NCBI GenBank assembly: GCA_947503305.1
Contig: CANNDF010000004.1
Coordinates: forward strand, 62,001-126,000
DNA: 64,000 nt
Reading direction: 5' to 3'
From: an uncultured Dokdonia sp.
Lineage (GTDB): Bacteria; Bacteroidota; Bacteroidia; Flavobacteriales; Flavobacteriaceae
In this document: positions 9,724-18,354 of the stretch, one piece after another
How positions within the stretch are numbered: the stretch's first letter is position 1
Layout: each line of letters opens with the position of its first letter
Notes under the pieces: generated by a model
Database searches by the model: none
What the model was told of the DNA's origin: nothing
What the model saw: only the letters and a program-made list of their open reading frames with translations
Program-made: the position numbers and the translations under genes

Positions 9724-10200
9724 TTATTGGGTAGGTGGTTTTACCGTTGTTTTTGTGCCACGGGAGCCTACTGGATCTTCATCCCATAAATACAGCTCAA
9801 TTGAGTTTATTGTTCCAAGACGTGATTCTGCTGGAATTTCAAAATTAAAACTATAAGGAACGAGAGCTTCAGGAATCTCCTCATAGTAATCATATGCGGC
9901 ATACAAAGATTTTACAATAGTTCCGTCAGGATTTTGTATTACAGGACTTTCAAAGAAATCTAAGTTATTAGAATTAATAGAAACGTTTGCATCAATTAAG
10001 ATTACAGCGTACACTATAATATTCCTCCCATCTTGACTAAATTGTGCATCAACAATAGGAGATAAGGGTGTCGTAGATCTCTGTGTAGAAGGTCTAATAA
10101 GAGCTCCTTGTAAAAAATCAGATAGTGTCACAGTTAGCGGTGATGTACCTGGTGGCGGGGTTGAAACCAGATTGGTCTTTTTTGAATTTGTTGTGTTCAT
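9724..10200 (-). CDS. Hypothetical protein, 158 aa
   Basis: No recognisable family. There is no signal peptide. The N-terminus is polar and Ser/Thr/Pro-rich (STPPPGTSPLTVTLSDFLQG), followed by alternating beta-type segments (NIIVYAVILIDANVSINS; TINSIELYLWDEDP) that suggest a soluble beta-sandwich. It has its own terminator and lies directly upstream of the TPR kinase/LytTR pair, but is probably transcribed separately. Its size and position recall the 147-residue protein upstream of the other sensor kinase at 29771, but I see no sequence similarity between the two. Confidence 0.65.
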   Translation of the reverse strand: MNTTNSKKTNLVSTPPPGTSPLTVTLSDFLQGALIRPSTQRSTTPLSPIVDAQFSQDGRNIIVYAVILIDANVSINSNNLDFFESPVIQNPDGTIVKSLYAAYDYYEEIPEALVPYSFNFEIPAESRLGTINSIELYLWDEDPVGSRGTKTTVKPPTQ

Positions 10201-10429
10201 AATACATGTAGATTTTGGGTTAATACTATTTTATGAAATAATTCTTGTATAAAGAGATCACTTAATAGCATATGTAGGTTAAAAAAAGTAATAAGATAGA
10301 AAACTATGGGTATAAAACCATAAAAAGCAGGAACAAAAGGGATATTTTTTTGTTATGTTTTTAACTTCTCTTTCAGTTATATCGGATATTACCGTAATTT
10401 TAAATGGTTATACCTTACTTTCTCTTGGC

Positions 10430-10812
10430 TTATGGAGATGTTTCCATAAGATCACTGTATGCTATTTTCTTATAAGTCCTACTGATTGTCAAATGAATAT
10501 TTTCAACATGAACCGTATTTTTAGTAAACGAAGTAATGGTATTCTTATTGACAATATAAGAGCTGTGAATTCTAATAAAAGTATTGGGTAATTGGTCTGC
10601 TAACTTGCTAATTTTCTCTTTGGTAACTATAGGCGGTTGATTTTTGATATGAATTTTTACATAATCACTTAAGCTTTCTATGTATAAAATATGTACTAGT
10701 GGTATCGTTTTTATTTTTCGGTCAGATCTCACTTTTAAGTGTACTTCTGTATTTTCTTCTTTTAAGAAGTCAATAGGTATATCGAATGTTCTTTTTCTCG
10801 GTTTTTTATCAT
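10430..10812 (-). pseudogene. LytTR DNA-binding domain gene, apparently frameshifted in an A6 tract
   Basis: The open frame encodes a complete LytTR domain (HILYIESLSDYVKIHI, FIRIHSSYIVN, ISRTYKKI) but has no ATG. Its first usable start is a GTG at 10732, inside the usual linker. Upstream of that GTG the same frame stays open for 41 codons with clear protein character (RTFDIPIDFLKEENTEVHLK). An ATG at 10812 is in the other frame, immediately before a run of six A (10807-10802 on the minus strand). One extra A would give MIKKPRKRTFDIPIDF joined to the LytTR domain, about 127 residues. This could be a slippage pseudogene, a phase-variable start, or a base-calling error; alternatively a 100-residue protein starts at the GTG. 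The AcrB terminator ends just upstream, which fits a start at 10812. Confidence 0.6.
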
Positions 10813-10823
10813 TAAACGGAGTT

Positions 10824-10866
10824 ATAAAAAAACTAACACATAGGGGGCGAATGCCCTATGTGTTAG
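10824..10866 (-). terminator. Terminator of the RND efflux operon
   Basis: A perfect 13 bp stem CTAACACATAGGG (10833-10845 with 10854-10866) and an eight-base loop. On the minus strand it is followed by TTTTTTTAT. It lies 31 bases after the pump gene's stop codon. Confidence 0.88.
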
Positions 10867-10897
10867 AAATAAAAATGGGGGATGCTACGATTAGTAT

Positions 10898-13800
10898 TTA
10901 AAGAGGTTTGTTTTCTCTGATATCTTGAGGTGTTTTTACCTTAGTAAGCCAGTTATATAAAATAGGAACGACCAGTAATGTTAGGAATGTAGAGGATATC
11001 ATTCCTCCAATCAATGTCCATCCAAGAGGAGACCAAAGTGAGGTTCCAGAAACGGTGAGTGGCATTAATCCTAAGATGGTCGTTAGAGATGTAAGTACAA
11101 TAGGAGTAAAACGTCTTTTTGCTGCTATTTTAATAGCTTCCAACTTTTCATTTCCTTCGGCTATAAGTTGATTGGTATAATCGACTAGAATGATTGAGTT
11201 ATTCACGACAATACCTTGTAAACTTATAAAACCTACAAAAGCAAAAAATGAAAAGGACCAGTTTGATAGAAATAAAGCAATAAACGAACCACTCAACGCA
11301 AGAGGAATAGCAGAAAAAACAATGAGAGGTTGTGTAATACTTTTAAACTGCAATACAAGTACAGCAAAGATCAGAATAAGAGCTGTTGCAAGTAGAATTC
11401 CTAAATCACCAAAACTCTTATTTTGAGTTTCATACTCTCCTCCAAGGTAATACGAATAACCTTCTGGCCATTTATATGTATCTAATTTGGGTATAATAGC
11501 TTCTGTATAATCTTTTGTCTTATCTGGATTTACAACATTTGCTGTAATGGCAGTATTCATTTTTGTATTAAAATGATTTAATTTTGCATAATTCTGCTCA
11601 AATTGTATGGTAGCTACCTGTTTTAGAGGGATATCTTTCCCTTTTGTATTTGTTACATATACTTTTTCAAAATCTTCTATTGTTGCTTCATCTTTTAGTG
11701 GCATTCTTATAACTAAAGGATATTTTTCGTCATCATTATCAATCTGAACTTGATCTATAGTAAGTCCATTAAGTGTAGCTCTTATGGTTTGATCTATAGT
11801 TACTAATGGAACATTATAGAGTATTGCTTTTTCTCGATGTATATTAACATTAATATCCGTTTTTGCAATAGCCAGTGGATTGTTGATATCCAATACACCT
11901 TCAGTAGTTTTCATCATCTTTTCTACATCGTGGGATATTTTTTTTAGCGTATCAACATTTTCTCCTATTAATAAGATCTCGATTGGAGCTTCAAAGGGGG
12001 CTCCATTTTTTAATTCTCTAAAAGAAATTTGCGCATCAGGATAATCAGCAAATGCGATTCTAAAGGCATCTAGAGTATTATAAAATTTTTCTGGATTCCA
12101 TTCTTTAAAGTTTACCAAGACTTCTCCATGGTAGGACTTATATTCTTCTGGGATACGATTGTAATATACTTGTGGGTTACCGTGACCTGCATTAACCGTA
12201 TAATTTTTTACAAAATCAGTAGTATCTAAAACAGATTCGATATAGGTTACCGTTTTATCTGTGTGATTTATATTACTGGTATAGGGTAGGTCTATATCAA
12301 TTAATAGTATAGGTTTATCTGCAGTCGGGAAAAAGCTTATACCTATACTTGGAAATAAAGCAGCTGCGCCTCCTAGTAAACCAAAAGCAAGTAGTAAAAT
12401 AAAGACGCCCTTTTTTAGAGCAAAATTGAGCAAAGGTGCATATCGCTTTTCAACAAATGATTCTATCTTTTTTGTAATATAAGAAGGGGCATTTTCTTTC
12501 TTTTTTTTGAGGACTTTACTGGCCAGGATAGGGGTAAAAGTTAATGCTAATAGTAAGGATGCTATAAGTACAAAAATAACTGTTAAGGGTAGTGTTTTTA
12601 AAAATTCACCAGGTCCACTTTCCAATAATGCTAAGGGTAGAAACGACAGTATAGTTGTAATTGTTGAGCTTATAATAGCATAGCCTACTTCACTCGTTCC
12701 CATAGCCGCAGCTTGTAATAATGAATGTCCTTCTCTTTTAAACCTGACAATATTTTCAATCACTACAATCCCATTATCTACTAAGAGCCCTAAAGCAATG
12801 ACCAAAGCAGCAATAGAAATTTGTTGCAAAGCATATCCAGAAATATCTAGCACTGCGAGTGCTATAAGAATAGAAAGTGGAATTACAACAATGATTACAA
12901 CAGAAGAACGCCACCCTAAAAAGATTAATATAATAATACCTACTAATAAAATCCCTTGCAATAGGTTTGAGATAAAGTCATTAATACGCATTTTTACGGC
13001 AGGAGCTTGTTCAAAAGCAGTTTCTAGTTGGATCACATTGGGTAGCGTAGTTTTAAAATCAGTTGCAGCATCATTGATATGCTCTGCAAGCTTTATAATA
13101 TTGGTCCCTCGTTTTTGAGTGACATTAATATAAACCGCCTTTTTATTATTATGACGAGCGATCCATCGTATGTCTTCATAATTAAAGTTAACTGTTGCAA
13201 TATCTCTTAAAAATACAATATGATCATCATCAGACAGAACCGCTGTATTTCGTAACTCTTCCAAGGATTCATAATTTCCAGAAGTCTGTATTGTAAATCC
13301 CAGATTTCCAGATTTTAAAGTTCCACCAGGTATGTTACGATTATTGTTTTGTAATGTTTGTATAATACCATTCAGGTTAAGACCTAAGTTTGCTATTTTT
13401 TCAAAGTCAAGTTCTATACGTACTTCCTCTTGTGGGTTTGCTTCTATTTCTACTTTTTTTATCCCTTCTATGGTTTCAAGTACATCTTCAAAATCTTCTG
13501 CGGTATCATTGAGTATAGAATAGGGAACAGATTCGGAGACAAGTGCAAACTGATGAATAACAACACGATCTTCGGGTTTGTATTGATCAATATCTAATTG
13601 GATAATACCTGAAGGTAACTCTGCTCTGATGCTATTGACTTCAGAGACGATATCGTCATATACTTCATCGTAATCGATTCCAAAAGCGGCTTCGATTTTA
13701 ATAATTGCGAGGCTGTTTGCCATTTCCGTTTTGATCTCATTGATGTTATCTATCTCATCAACTACTTCTTCGATAGGGTCGACGATCAATTCTTCCATAT

Positions 13801-13972
13801 CTTCTGGGTTTGCACCTGGATATACAACGATGATTGTATAATTAGGCAAACTTAAAAAGGGATCTTCTGCCCTCGGCATTGTATTAAAACTACGCACTCC
13901 TAAAAAAATAGCAAGTACAATAGTGGTCAATACAAACAAATAGTTTTTTAAAGCAAGCTGTGGTAGTCTCAT
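10898..13972 (-). CDS. RND-family efflux transporter, inner-membrane pump subunit
   Basis: 1024 residues, the full length of an AcrB/MexB-type subunit. An N-terminal membrane helix, two large periplasmic loops (about 35-330 and 560-860) and two clusters of membrane helices follow the family plan. TM4 has ALGLLVDNGIVVIENI: the first of the two acidic relay residues is Asp, but the second position is Asn. TM10 has GIVVNNSIILVDY, with Asn where AcrB has Lys, a pattern I associate with Bacteroidota pumps. The gene overlaps the adaptor gene by 4 bases (ATGA) and ends at a strong terminator. It should work with the adaptor and the outer-membrane factor encoded upstream. The substrate is not predictable. 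Confidence 0.95.
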   Translation of the reverse strand: MRLPQLALKNYLFVLTTIVLAIFLGVRSFNTMPRAEDPFLSLPNYTIIVVYPGANPEDMEELIVDPIEEVVDEIDNINEIKTEMANSLAIIKIEAAFGIDYDEVYDDIVSEVNSIRAELPSGIIQLDIDQYKPEDRVVIHQFALVSESVPYSILNDTAEDFEDVLETIEGIKKVEIEANPQEEVRIELDFEKIANLGLNLNGIIQTLQNNNRNIPGGTLKSGNLGFTIQTSGNYESLEELRNTAVLSDDDHIVFLRDIATVNFNYEDIRWIARHNNKKAVYINVTQKRGTNIIKLAEHINDAATDFKTTLPNVIQLETAFEQAPAVKMRINDFISNLLQGILLVGIIILIFLGWRSSVVIIVVIPLSILIALAVLDISGYALQQISIAALVIALGLLVDNGIVVIENIVRFKREGHSLLQAAAMGTSEVGYAIISSTITTILSFLPLALLESGPGEFLKTLPLTVIFVLIASLLLALTFTPILASKVLKKKKENAPSYITKKIESFVEKRYAPLLNFALKKGVFILLLAFGLLGGAAALFPSIGISFFPTADKPILLIDIDLPYTSNINHTDKTVTYIESVLDTTDFVKNYTVNAGHGNPQVYYNRIPEEYKSYHGEVLVNFKEWNPEKFYNTLDAFRIAFADYPDAQISFRELKNGAPFEAPIEILLIGENVDTLKKISHDVEKMMKTTEGVLDINNPLAIAKTDINVNIHREKAILYNVPLVTIDQTIRATLNGLTIDQVQIDNDDEKYPLVIRMPLKDEATIEDFEKVYVTNTKGKDIPLKQVATIQFEQNYAKLNHFNTKMNTAITANVVNPDKTKDYTEAIIPKLDTYKWPEGYSYYLGGEYETQNKSFGDLGILLATALILIFAVLVLQFKSITQPLIVFSAIPLALSGSFIALFLSNWSFSFFAFVGFISLQGIVVNNSIILVDYTNQLIAEGNEKLEAIKIAAKRRFTPIVLTSLTTILGLMPLTVSGTSLWSPLGWTLIGGMISSTFLTLLVVPILYNWLTKVKTPQDIRENKPL

Positions 13973-15018
13973 CGTATAATTTGTATTGAATCGTTCATAG
14001 TTAAAAATGGTGCTCCTTCATTAATGATTTTTGCATTTTTAGGAAGCGCATTTGCCTTTACCGTAAAATATGTGTCCTTCAGATCTAGAACTTCAACTTC
14101 AGTTTCTAAAACGGTTCTATCATCTAATGAATAAAAAACACGTGCGCTTCTATCTTGACCTTCTACAAGAGCATTCATTGGGATTTTTAGCGTTTGTATA
14201 CCTAAACTTGGAAAAATTTCTACGGTTCCTATAAAACCATTTTTAAGCTCAGGGAAATACTCTTTAAGTGTAATTTCTATGGTATATAATCCGGTATCTT
14301 GATTTGCAATTTGCGCTATTTGAGTGATGACACCTTGGTATTCCGCTTTCGCGAAAGCATCAAAAACAATATGAGCAGTATCATTTAATTGCATCTTGAC
14401 AATATCTTTGTCTACGATACCTGCTTTGATAATTTGTGCCCCTTTTTCTCCAGATCTCCCTACTAAATATACCGGTTGCCCAGGCGCTATAAGTTGCCCT
14501 TCTTCTACAAACTTTTTTAAAACCAAACCTTTAAAAGGGGCATTAATAACCGAATATTGTTTGTTAAAATTTACAATCTCTAGTGCTGATCTGGCAATAT
14601 CTAAGCCTGTTTTTGCATTCTGCTTTTGCTCCAAAGTGGCTACTGTATCTTTATATAGATTTGATACTCGTTCATAATCTCTAGATGCTTTGTCATAATT
14701 GTTTTTTGTACTTCGTACTTGCGCATTAATTTCGGATAGATTTAAACTCCCTATACGATTGTTTTTATCTATTTTCTCGCCTTCATTTACATTTAATTTC
14801 TGTATGATTCCACCCGTTTTAAATGATAATAAGACTTCGTCTTTCGAACCTAAAGTACCAGTTGCGATTACAGTATTTATGTCATTTTGATCTTTAATAG
14901 TGGTGACTCGTACTTTTTTTACTGTATTTTTTTCTCGTTGCTCAGAAGTGTTATATTCTTTTTTACATGAGAAGAATCCCAAAAAGAATACTGAGATTAT
15001 ATAGATTGACTTTTTCAT
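13969..15018 (-). CDS. RND periplasmic adaptor (membrane fusion protein), lipoprotein
   Basis: 349 residues. The leader ends GFFSC, a lipobox, so Cys18 should be lipidated. The order is HlyD/AcrA-like: a barrel-sandwich half (VLLSFKTGGIIQKLNVNEGEKI), a coiled-coil hairpin (NNYDKASRDYERVSNLYKD), the second half (VLKKFVEEGQLIAPGQPVY), a beta barrel and a membrane-proximal domain. It bridges the pump and the TolC-like channel. One base separates it from the TolC-like gene and it overlaps the pump gene by four. AFAKA near residue 220 is encoded by a GCTTTCGCGAAAGC palindrome. Confidence 0.93.
   Translation of the reverse strand: MKKSIYIISVFFLGFFSCKKEYNTSEQREKNTVKKVRVTTIKDQNDINTVIATGTLGSKDEVLLSFKTGGIIQKLNVNEGEKIDKNNRIGSLNLSEINAQVRSTKNNYDKASRDYERVSNLYKDTVATLEQKQNAKTGLDIARSALEIVNFNKQYSVINAPFKGLVLKKFVEEGQLIAPGQPVYLVGRSGEKGAQIIKAGIVDKDIVKMQLNDTAHIVFDAFAKAEYQGVITQIAQIANQDTGLYTIEITLKEYFPELKNGFIGTVEIFPSLGIQTLKIPMNALVEGQDRSARVFYSLDDRTVLETEVEVLDLKDTYFTVKANALPKNAKIINEGAPFLTMNDSIQIIR
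14345..14358. repeat. GCTTTCGCGAAAGC palindrome, copy 2
   Basis: Perfect 14 bp palindrome inside the adaptor gene, encoding AFAKA. Confidence 0.9.
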
Positions 15019-15019
15019 A

Positions 15020-16378
15020 TTAATTTGTAGTTTGAAGAGTTTTTTTAAGATTTGCTTTGGCTATTGCAATATTGAATTTTGCAATAGAGGTATTTATCTG
15101 AGAGGTTGTTAAGTTATTTCTGGCTTCATTAAATTGTACAAGTAGTACTTGATTGACGTGATATTTCTGACTAATAATTTTAAAGTTTTCCTCTACATTT
15201 TTCAATTGTGAGCGTCTCGATTCATATATTTTAAGGGCTTCTTCCAATTCATAAAATGCAGTAGTAACTTCTAATTGAATTTGTTTTGTGACTAATGTAT
15301 AATCTGCAGAAAGTTGCTCTTTTTGAAGTTGTGCTTTTCTAATTTTAGACTTGTTTCTACCACCTTTAAAAATGGACCATTTGAGATTAAAGTTTACTAA
15401 GTAATAATCCTGGTTATCTCTGAAAGTATATCCAAACCCTTGGTACCCAATTTCAGAACCTACTGCAATATCTGGGATTAGATAGTTTTTTTCTTTTTTT
15501 ACAAGATATTCTTGTGCTTCTATACCAGCGCTTATTTGTTGTAATTCACTTCTGTTTTTAAGAGCACTATCTTTTGCAAACTCTAACGATAATTCACTAG
15601 AGGTTACTGTAATAATTTCTGGAGTAATAGGGATAATTTTTTCTTCAAGATTTCTATTAAGTAGAAAATTGAAAAATGTGCGGGAGGTGTTAATATTTTT
15701 ATGAACTGTGGCTATACTTGCATTGAGAGCATCTAGTTGCGCTTTTGCATTATAGAGTACTTCTTTGGTAGCAATATCATATTTTACAAATTTTTTGTTT
15801 ACACGTACTAATTCTTTTAATACTATTCTTGTACTGTCTAATATAGTCCTTTGTTCAAGAAGCTGTAAGTGATTGTAGTACGCTTTTGTAATTTCAAATA
15901 CCAGCTCATTTTCATAACTTTTTTGTTTGGCCTGAGCGCTAGTAATATTTGCCTTACTAGCTTTATATCCATAATATATATCTGTATTTAGGATAGGTTG
16001 CAATACCCTTATTTTAGTTTCATGAAAATCATTAGGTAATAGTTGTACACTTACATTTTGAATATCTGTTGGGAATTGATTGGACTCGGTAAGTTGATTT
16101 AAAGCAGTATACGCAGGGTTAAAAAGGTCCCCTAATGGAAAATCAATGGTTCTCCCCCCATCTGCAAGGGTGTAACTTGCATCAAAAGTAACATCTGGAA
16201 AGAAAAGACTCTTAGCACTTTTACTATCTTCAATAGCAATTTTAGTTTGTAAGGTTTCTTTTAGATAGGTCTGATTATTTCTTATTCCTAATGAAATATA
16301 TTCTTCTAATATAGATTGTGAGATACCACTATAAGACACTAGGAAACTAGTAATAATTAAGGATGTTATTTTTTTCAT
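15020..16378 (-). CDS. TolC-family outer-membrane efflux protein
   Basis: About 452 residues from the ATG at 16378 (MKKITSLIITSF, a normal signal peptide). An in-frame ATG four codons upstream would overlap the preceding gene and give a poorer leader. The long helical hairpins are repeated twice, as in TolC (SAQAKQKSYENELVFEITKAYYNH and YTLVTKQIQLEVTTAFYELEEA, each with the FeitkAYyn signature). It forms the outer-membrane channel of the tripartite pump. It sits between the SDR and adaptor genes with almost no spacing. Confidence 0.93.
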   Translation of the reverse strand: MKKITSLIITSFLVSYSGISQSILEEYISLGIRNNQTYLKETLQTKIAIEDSKSAKSLFFPDVTFDASYTLADGGRTIDFPLGDLFNPAYTALNQLTESNQFPTDIQNVSVQLLPNDFHETKIRVLQPILNTDIYYGYKASKANITSAQAKQKSYENELVFEITKAYYNHLQLLEQRTILDSTRIVLKELVRVNKKFVKYDIATKEVLYNAKAQLDALNASIATVHKNINTSRTFFNFLLNRNLEEKIIPITPEIITVTSSELSLEFAKDSALKNRSELQQISAGIEAQEYLVKKEKNYLIPDIAVGSEIGYQGFGYTFRDNQDYYLVNFNLKWSIFKGGRNKSKIRKAQLQKEQLSADYTLVTKQIQLEVTTAFYELEEALKIYESRRSQLKNVEENFKIISQKYHVNQVLLVQFNEARNNLTTSQINTSIAKFNIAIAKANLKKTLQTTN

Positions 16379-16382
16379 AGTA

Positions 16383-17162
16383 CTATACATTAGCCATTTT
16401 TTTCATAATCATGCGCATTACATTTATTTTTGCAAAACGAGGAAGAAGCATAAGGGAATAGGTAAGGATTTTGGTTATTTTACCTGGATATGTAGTTTTT
16501 GTCTTACCTATATTTTTAAGTACATCTCGCGCAATTTCTTCAGGCTGCATTGCATTTTTCATTTGCATCTTTGCTCTATGACTAAATCCTGTTTCTGTTG
16601 GGCCTGGTGCGGCTACCTGGATAGCGATATTATGATGTGCAAATTCTTTTCCTAAAGCTTCAGAGAGACTTTGTATATATGCTTTAGTTGCTGCATAATT
16701 TGCACTATATGGAGTTCCCTGAAAGGCTAGGATAGAGCTAAAAAGGACAATAGCTCCTTTATTTTTTAGTTTAAACCGTTGTCCAAACTCATAGGTCAAA
16801 ACCATTGCAGCCTCACAATTGAGATGTATCATATTTCTTTCAATGGCAATAGGGTTATCTAAAAAATAACCCGAAGATCCATAGCCGGCTGCATTAATTA
16901 ATATTCCTATATCTAGTTGTTTTGTATCTTCTAATAGCTTTTGAATCCCCTGATTTGATGATAAATCTGTAGCGATAGTAATTACTTTGATTTTGTAATT
17001 CTTTTGTAATTCTGACGCAAGTTTACTAAGTGTATCTTCTGAACGTGCTACGAGGATAAGATCAATTCCTTCATTTGCTAATTGTAATGCAATTGCTTTT
17101 CCAATTCCAGAAGTTCCACCTGTAATTAGAATATACGTTCCATATGATTTTAATTTTTCCAT
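16383..17162 (-). CDS. Short-chain dehydrogenase/reductase, first gene of the efflux operon
   Basis: 259 residues from the ATG at 17162. A TTG frame ten codons upstream runs into the operator and is rejected as the start. The Rossmann motif is TGGTSGIG, with INAAGYG (NAG-like), a Ser in LFSSILA and YAATKA as the YxxxK motif. The C-terminal 40 residues include a hydrophobic stretch (ILTYSLMLLPRFAKINVMRM), as in membrane-associated SDRs of the DltE/HSD type. It probably reduces or oxidises an unknown NAD(P)-linked substrate. Its place as first gene behind a TetR-type dyad suggests modification of the same compound class the pump exports (inference). Confidence 0.88.
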   Translation of the reverse strand: MEKLKSYGTYILITGGTSGIGKAIALQLANEGIDLILVARSEDTLSKLASELQKNYKIKVITIATDLSSNQGIQKLLEDTKQLDIGILINAAGYGSSGYFLDNPIAIERNMIHLNCEAAMVLTYEFGQRFKLKNKGAIVLFSSILAFQGTPYSANYAATKAYIQSLSEALGKEFAHHNIAIQVAAPGPTETGFSHRAKMQMKNAMQPEEIARDVLKNIGKTKTTYPGKITKILTYSLMLLPRFAKINVMRMIMKKMANV

Positions 17163-17182
17163 GTGTATTAAATATGTTTCAA

Positions 17183-17202
17183 AAAAGACCAATCGGTCTT
17201 TT
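17183..17202 (-). promoter_or_regulatory. Putative TetR operator upstream of the SDR-efflux operon
   Basis: AAAAGACC-AATC-GGTCTTTT is a perfect 8+4+8 dyad, 21 bp before the SDR ATG and just after the tetR stop codon. Its core (AGACC-N4-GGTCT) has the geometry known for NemR-like TetR operators. A degenerate copy lies upstream of the tetR gene. Confidence 0.75.
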
Positions 17203-17217
17203 ATTGGTTAAAAAAAA

Positions 17218-17811
17218 TTAGAGCATGGATTTAATGTTATTTTCCAGATATTCCATATTGCTCTTTATTACTTTATAATCTTCTAGAGATTGTACCATTG
17301 CTATAGACCCTTCTATAGTAGCTACCATATACTGTGATAATTTACGAGGATTGATATGATCTCCAATAGTATTATTGGTCTGGGCAGTTGTAATAGCTAG
17401 CTCAATCAAAGATCTCATTTCTATAAAGGCTTTACTTGATAATTTTTTTAATATAGGATGTGTATCGTCCGCTTCGATAGATGTATTGAGAATTGGGCAT
17501 CCTCCTTTCATAAAATTATTTTCTTTAATATTTTTATAGAAACGAGGAACAGCAAAAATGCGATCCATATCATTTGTAGCACTTTGATATGCATTTTTAA
17601 GCTGAGTTTTCATGAGCCCATAATTATGAGAAAAAGCGGCAACAGCTAGTTCGTCTTTATCTTTGAAAACTCTATATAATGCTCCTTTACTGTATCCTGC
17701 AGCCGATAAAATATCAGAAATAGAAGTCCCCGAATACCCTTTAGTATTAAACAAGTTTGCACTCACTCTAATAAAATGATCTTTGGTCTGTTGTCCTTTT
17801 TCTGAATACAT
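17218..17811 (-). CDS. TetR/AcrR-family transcriptional regulator
   Basis: 197 residues. The N-terminal HTH is typical (FIRVSANLFNTKGYSGTSISDILSAAGYSKGALYRVFKDKDEL, residues about 12-55). The C-terminal ligand domain resembles the LmrA/YxaF-type regulators (FMKGGCPILNTSIEADD). It should repress the downstream efflux operon and itself, since matching dyads sit before both. An inducer would bind the C-terminal domain; its identity is unknown. Confidence 0.9.
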   Translation of the reverse strand: MYSEKGQQTKDHFIRVSANLFNTKGYSGTSISDILSAAGYSKGALYRVFKDKDELAVAAFSHNYGLMKTQLKNAYQSATNDMDRIFAVPRFYKNIKENNFMKGGCPILNTSIEADDTHPILKKLSSKAFIEMRSLIELAITTAQTNNTIGDHINPRKLSQYMVATIEGSIAMVQSLEDYKVIKSNMEYLENNIKSML

Positions 17812-17829
17812 AAAACATCATATTTAAGA

Positions 17830-17837
17830 CAAATATA
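17830..17837 (-). promoter_or_regulatory. -10 box of the tetR promoter
   Basis: TATATTTG on the minus strand matches TAnnTTTG exactly, 18 bp before the tetR ATG. The -33 position, about 20 bp upstream, falls inside the dyad at 17854-17871, so repressor binding there would occlude RNA polymerase. Confidence 0.6.
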
Positions 17838-17853
17838 GTAAAAATAATTTAAA

Positions 17854-17871
17854 AAAGACCGAATGGTATTT
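17854..17871 (-). promoter_or_regulatory. Putative TetR operator at the tetR promoter
   Basis: AAAGACC-GAAT-GGTATTT has the same 7-4-7 layout as the dyad before the SDR gene, with one arm mismatch. It overlaps the -33 region of the tetR promoter, as expected for autoregulation. Confidence 0.6.
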
Positions 17872-18204
17872 TTTTCTTAAATTGTATACTACTTAAAGAT
17901 CACAAAAATTCAGATATAAGATTTTTAGAATAATTAAAAACATACAATAGGGGTAGACTTCGTCTAAAGATATCAATCATTATTGAGTTGCTTTACCAAA
18001 GAGTAATCTTTCTGTAAAGATCTCAAAGCGTTGATAAATAATATTCACTATTTGAAATAGATTGTTCATTCATGTTTTGATACTTACTCTCGTAGTCGTT
18101 ATCATATATGCTATTAGTAGTCTATATACATTGTATGTTTTTATATGAGGGGAAATAAAACCAATAGCTTCCCCTTATATGCTGTATTATCCAATCATTA
18201 ATTC
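17872..18204. other. Intergenic region, no gene seen
   Basis: AT-rich spacer between the tetR promoter and the possible small ORF at 18205. The only structure noted is an imperfect stem at 18143-18180 (ATATGAGGGGAA against TTCCCCTTATAT, one G-U pair, 14-base loop) without a T tract. I see no credible ORF. Confidence 0.45.
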
Positions 18205-18351
18205 TTAAAACCCACCTTTAAATAAGGTATAATAGAGTCCCTTGAATCCTCTTTCTTTTTTTGAATCATTCGTTTTTATCTTCTTACAGGTATCTTTTTT
18301 ACAATCGCATTTTAATAAATAGAACGTGCATTTTTTTTTAATTCTCACCAT
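18205..18351 (-). CDS. Possible 48-residue Cys/Lys-rich small protein
   Basis: An ATG at 18351 follows the SDR stop codon by three bases and opens a 48-codon frame ending in TAA at 18205. The product is basic and carries four Cys in 15 residues (C8, C15, C17, C22; LKCDCKKDTCKK), a spacing that could bind metal. It would be the second gene of the SDR transcript. I recognise no family, and chance occurrence of such a frame in AT-rich DNA is possible. Confidence 0.35.
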   Translation of the reverse strand: MVRIKKKCTFYLLKCDCKKDTCKKIKTNDSKKERGFKGLYYTLFKGGF

Positions 18352-18354
18352 ATC

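Noticed and set aside
17163-17192. TTG start extending the SDR gene by ten codons
   Set aside because: The extension lies within the TetR dyad and gives a non-family N-terminus (VFFETYLIH); the ATG at 17162 is better.
18143-18180. 12 bp stem (ATATGAGGGGAA / TTCCCCTTATAT) as a terminator
   Set aside because: No T tract on either strand and no gene ending there except the uncertain small ORF; left as an unexplained hairpin.
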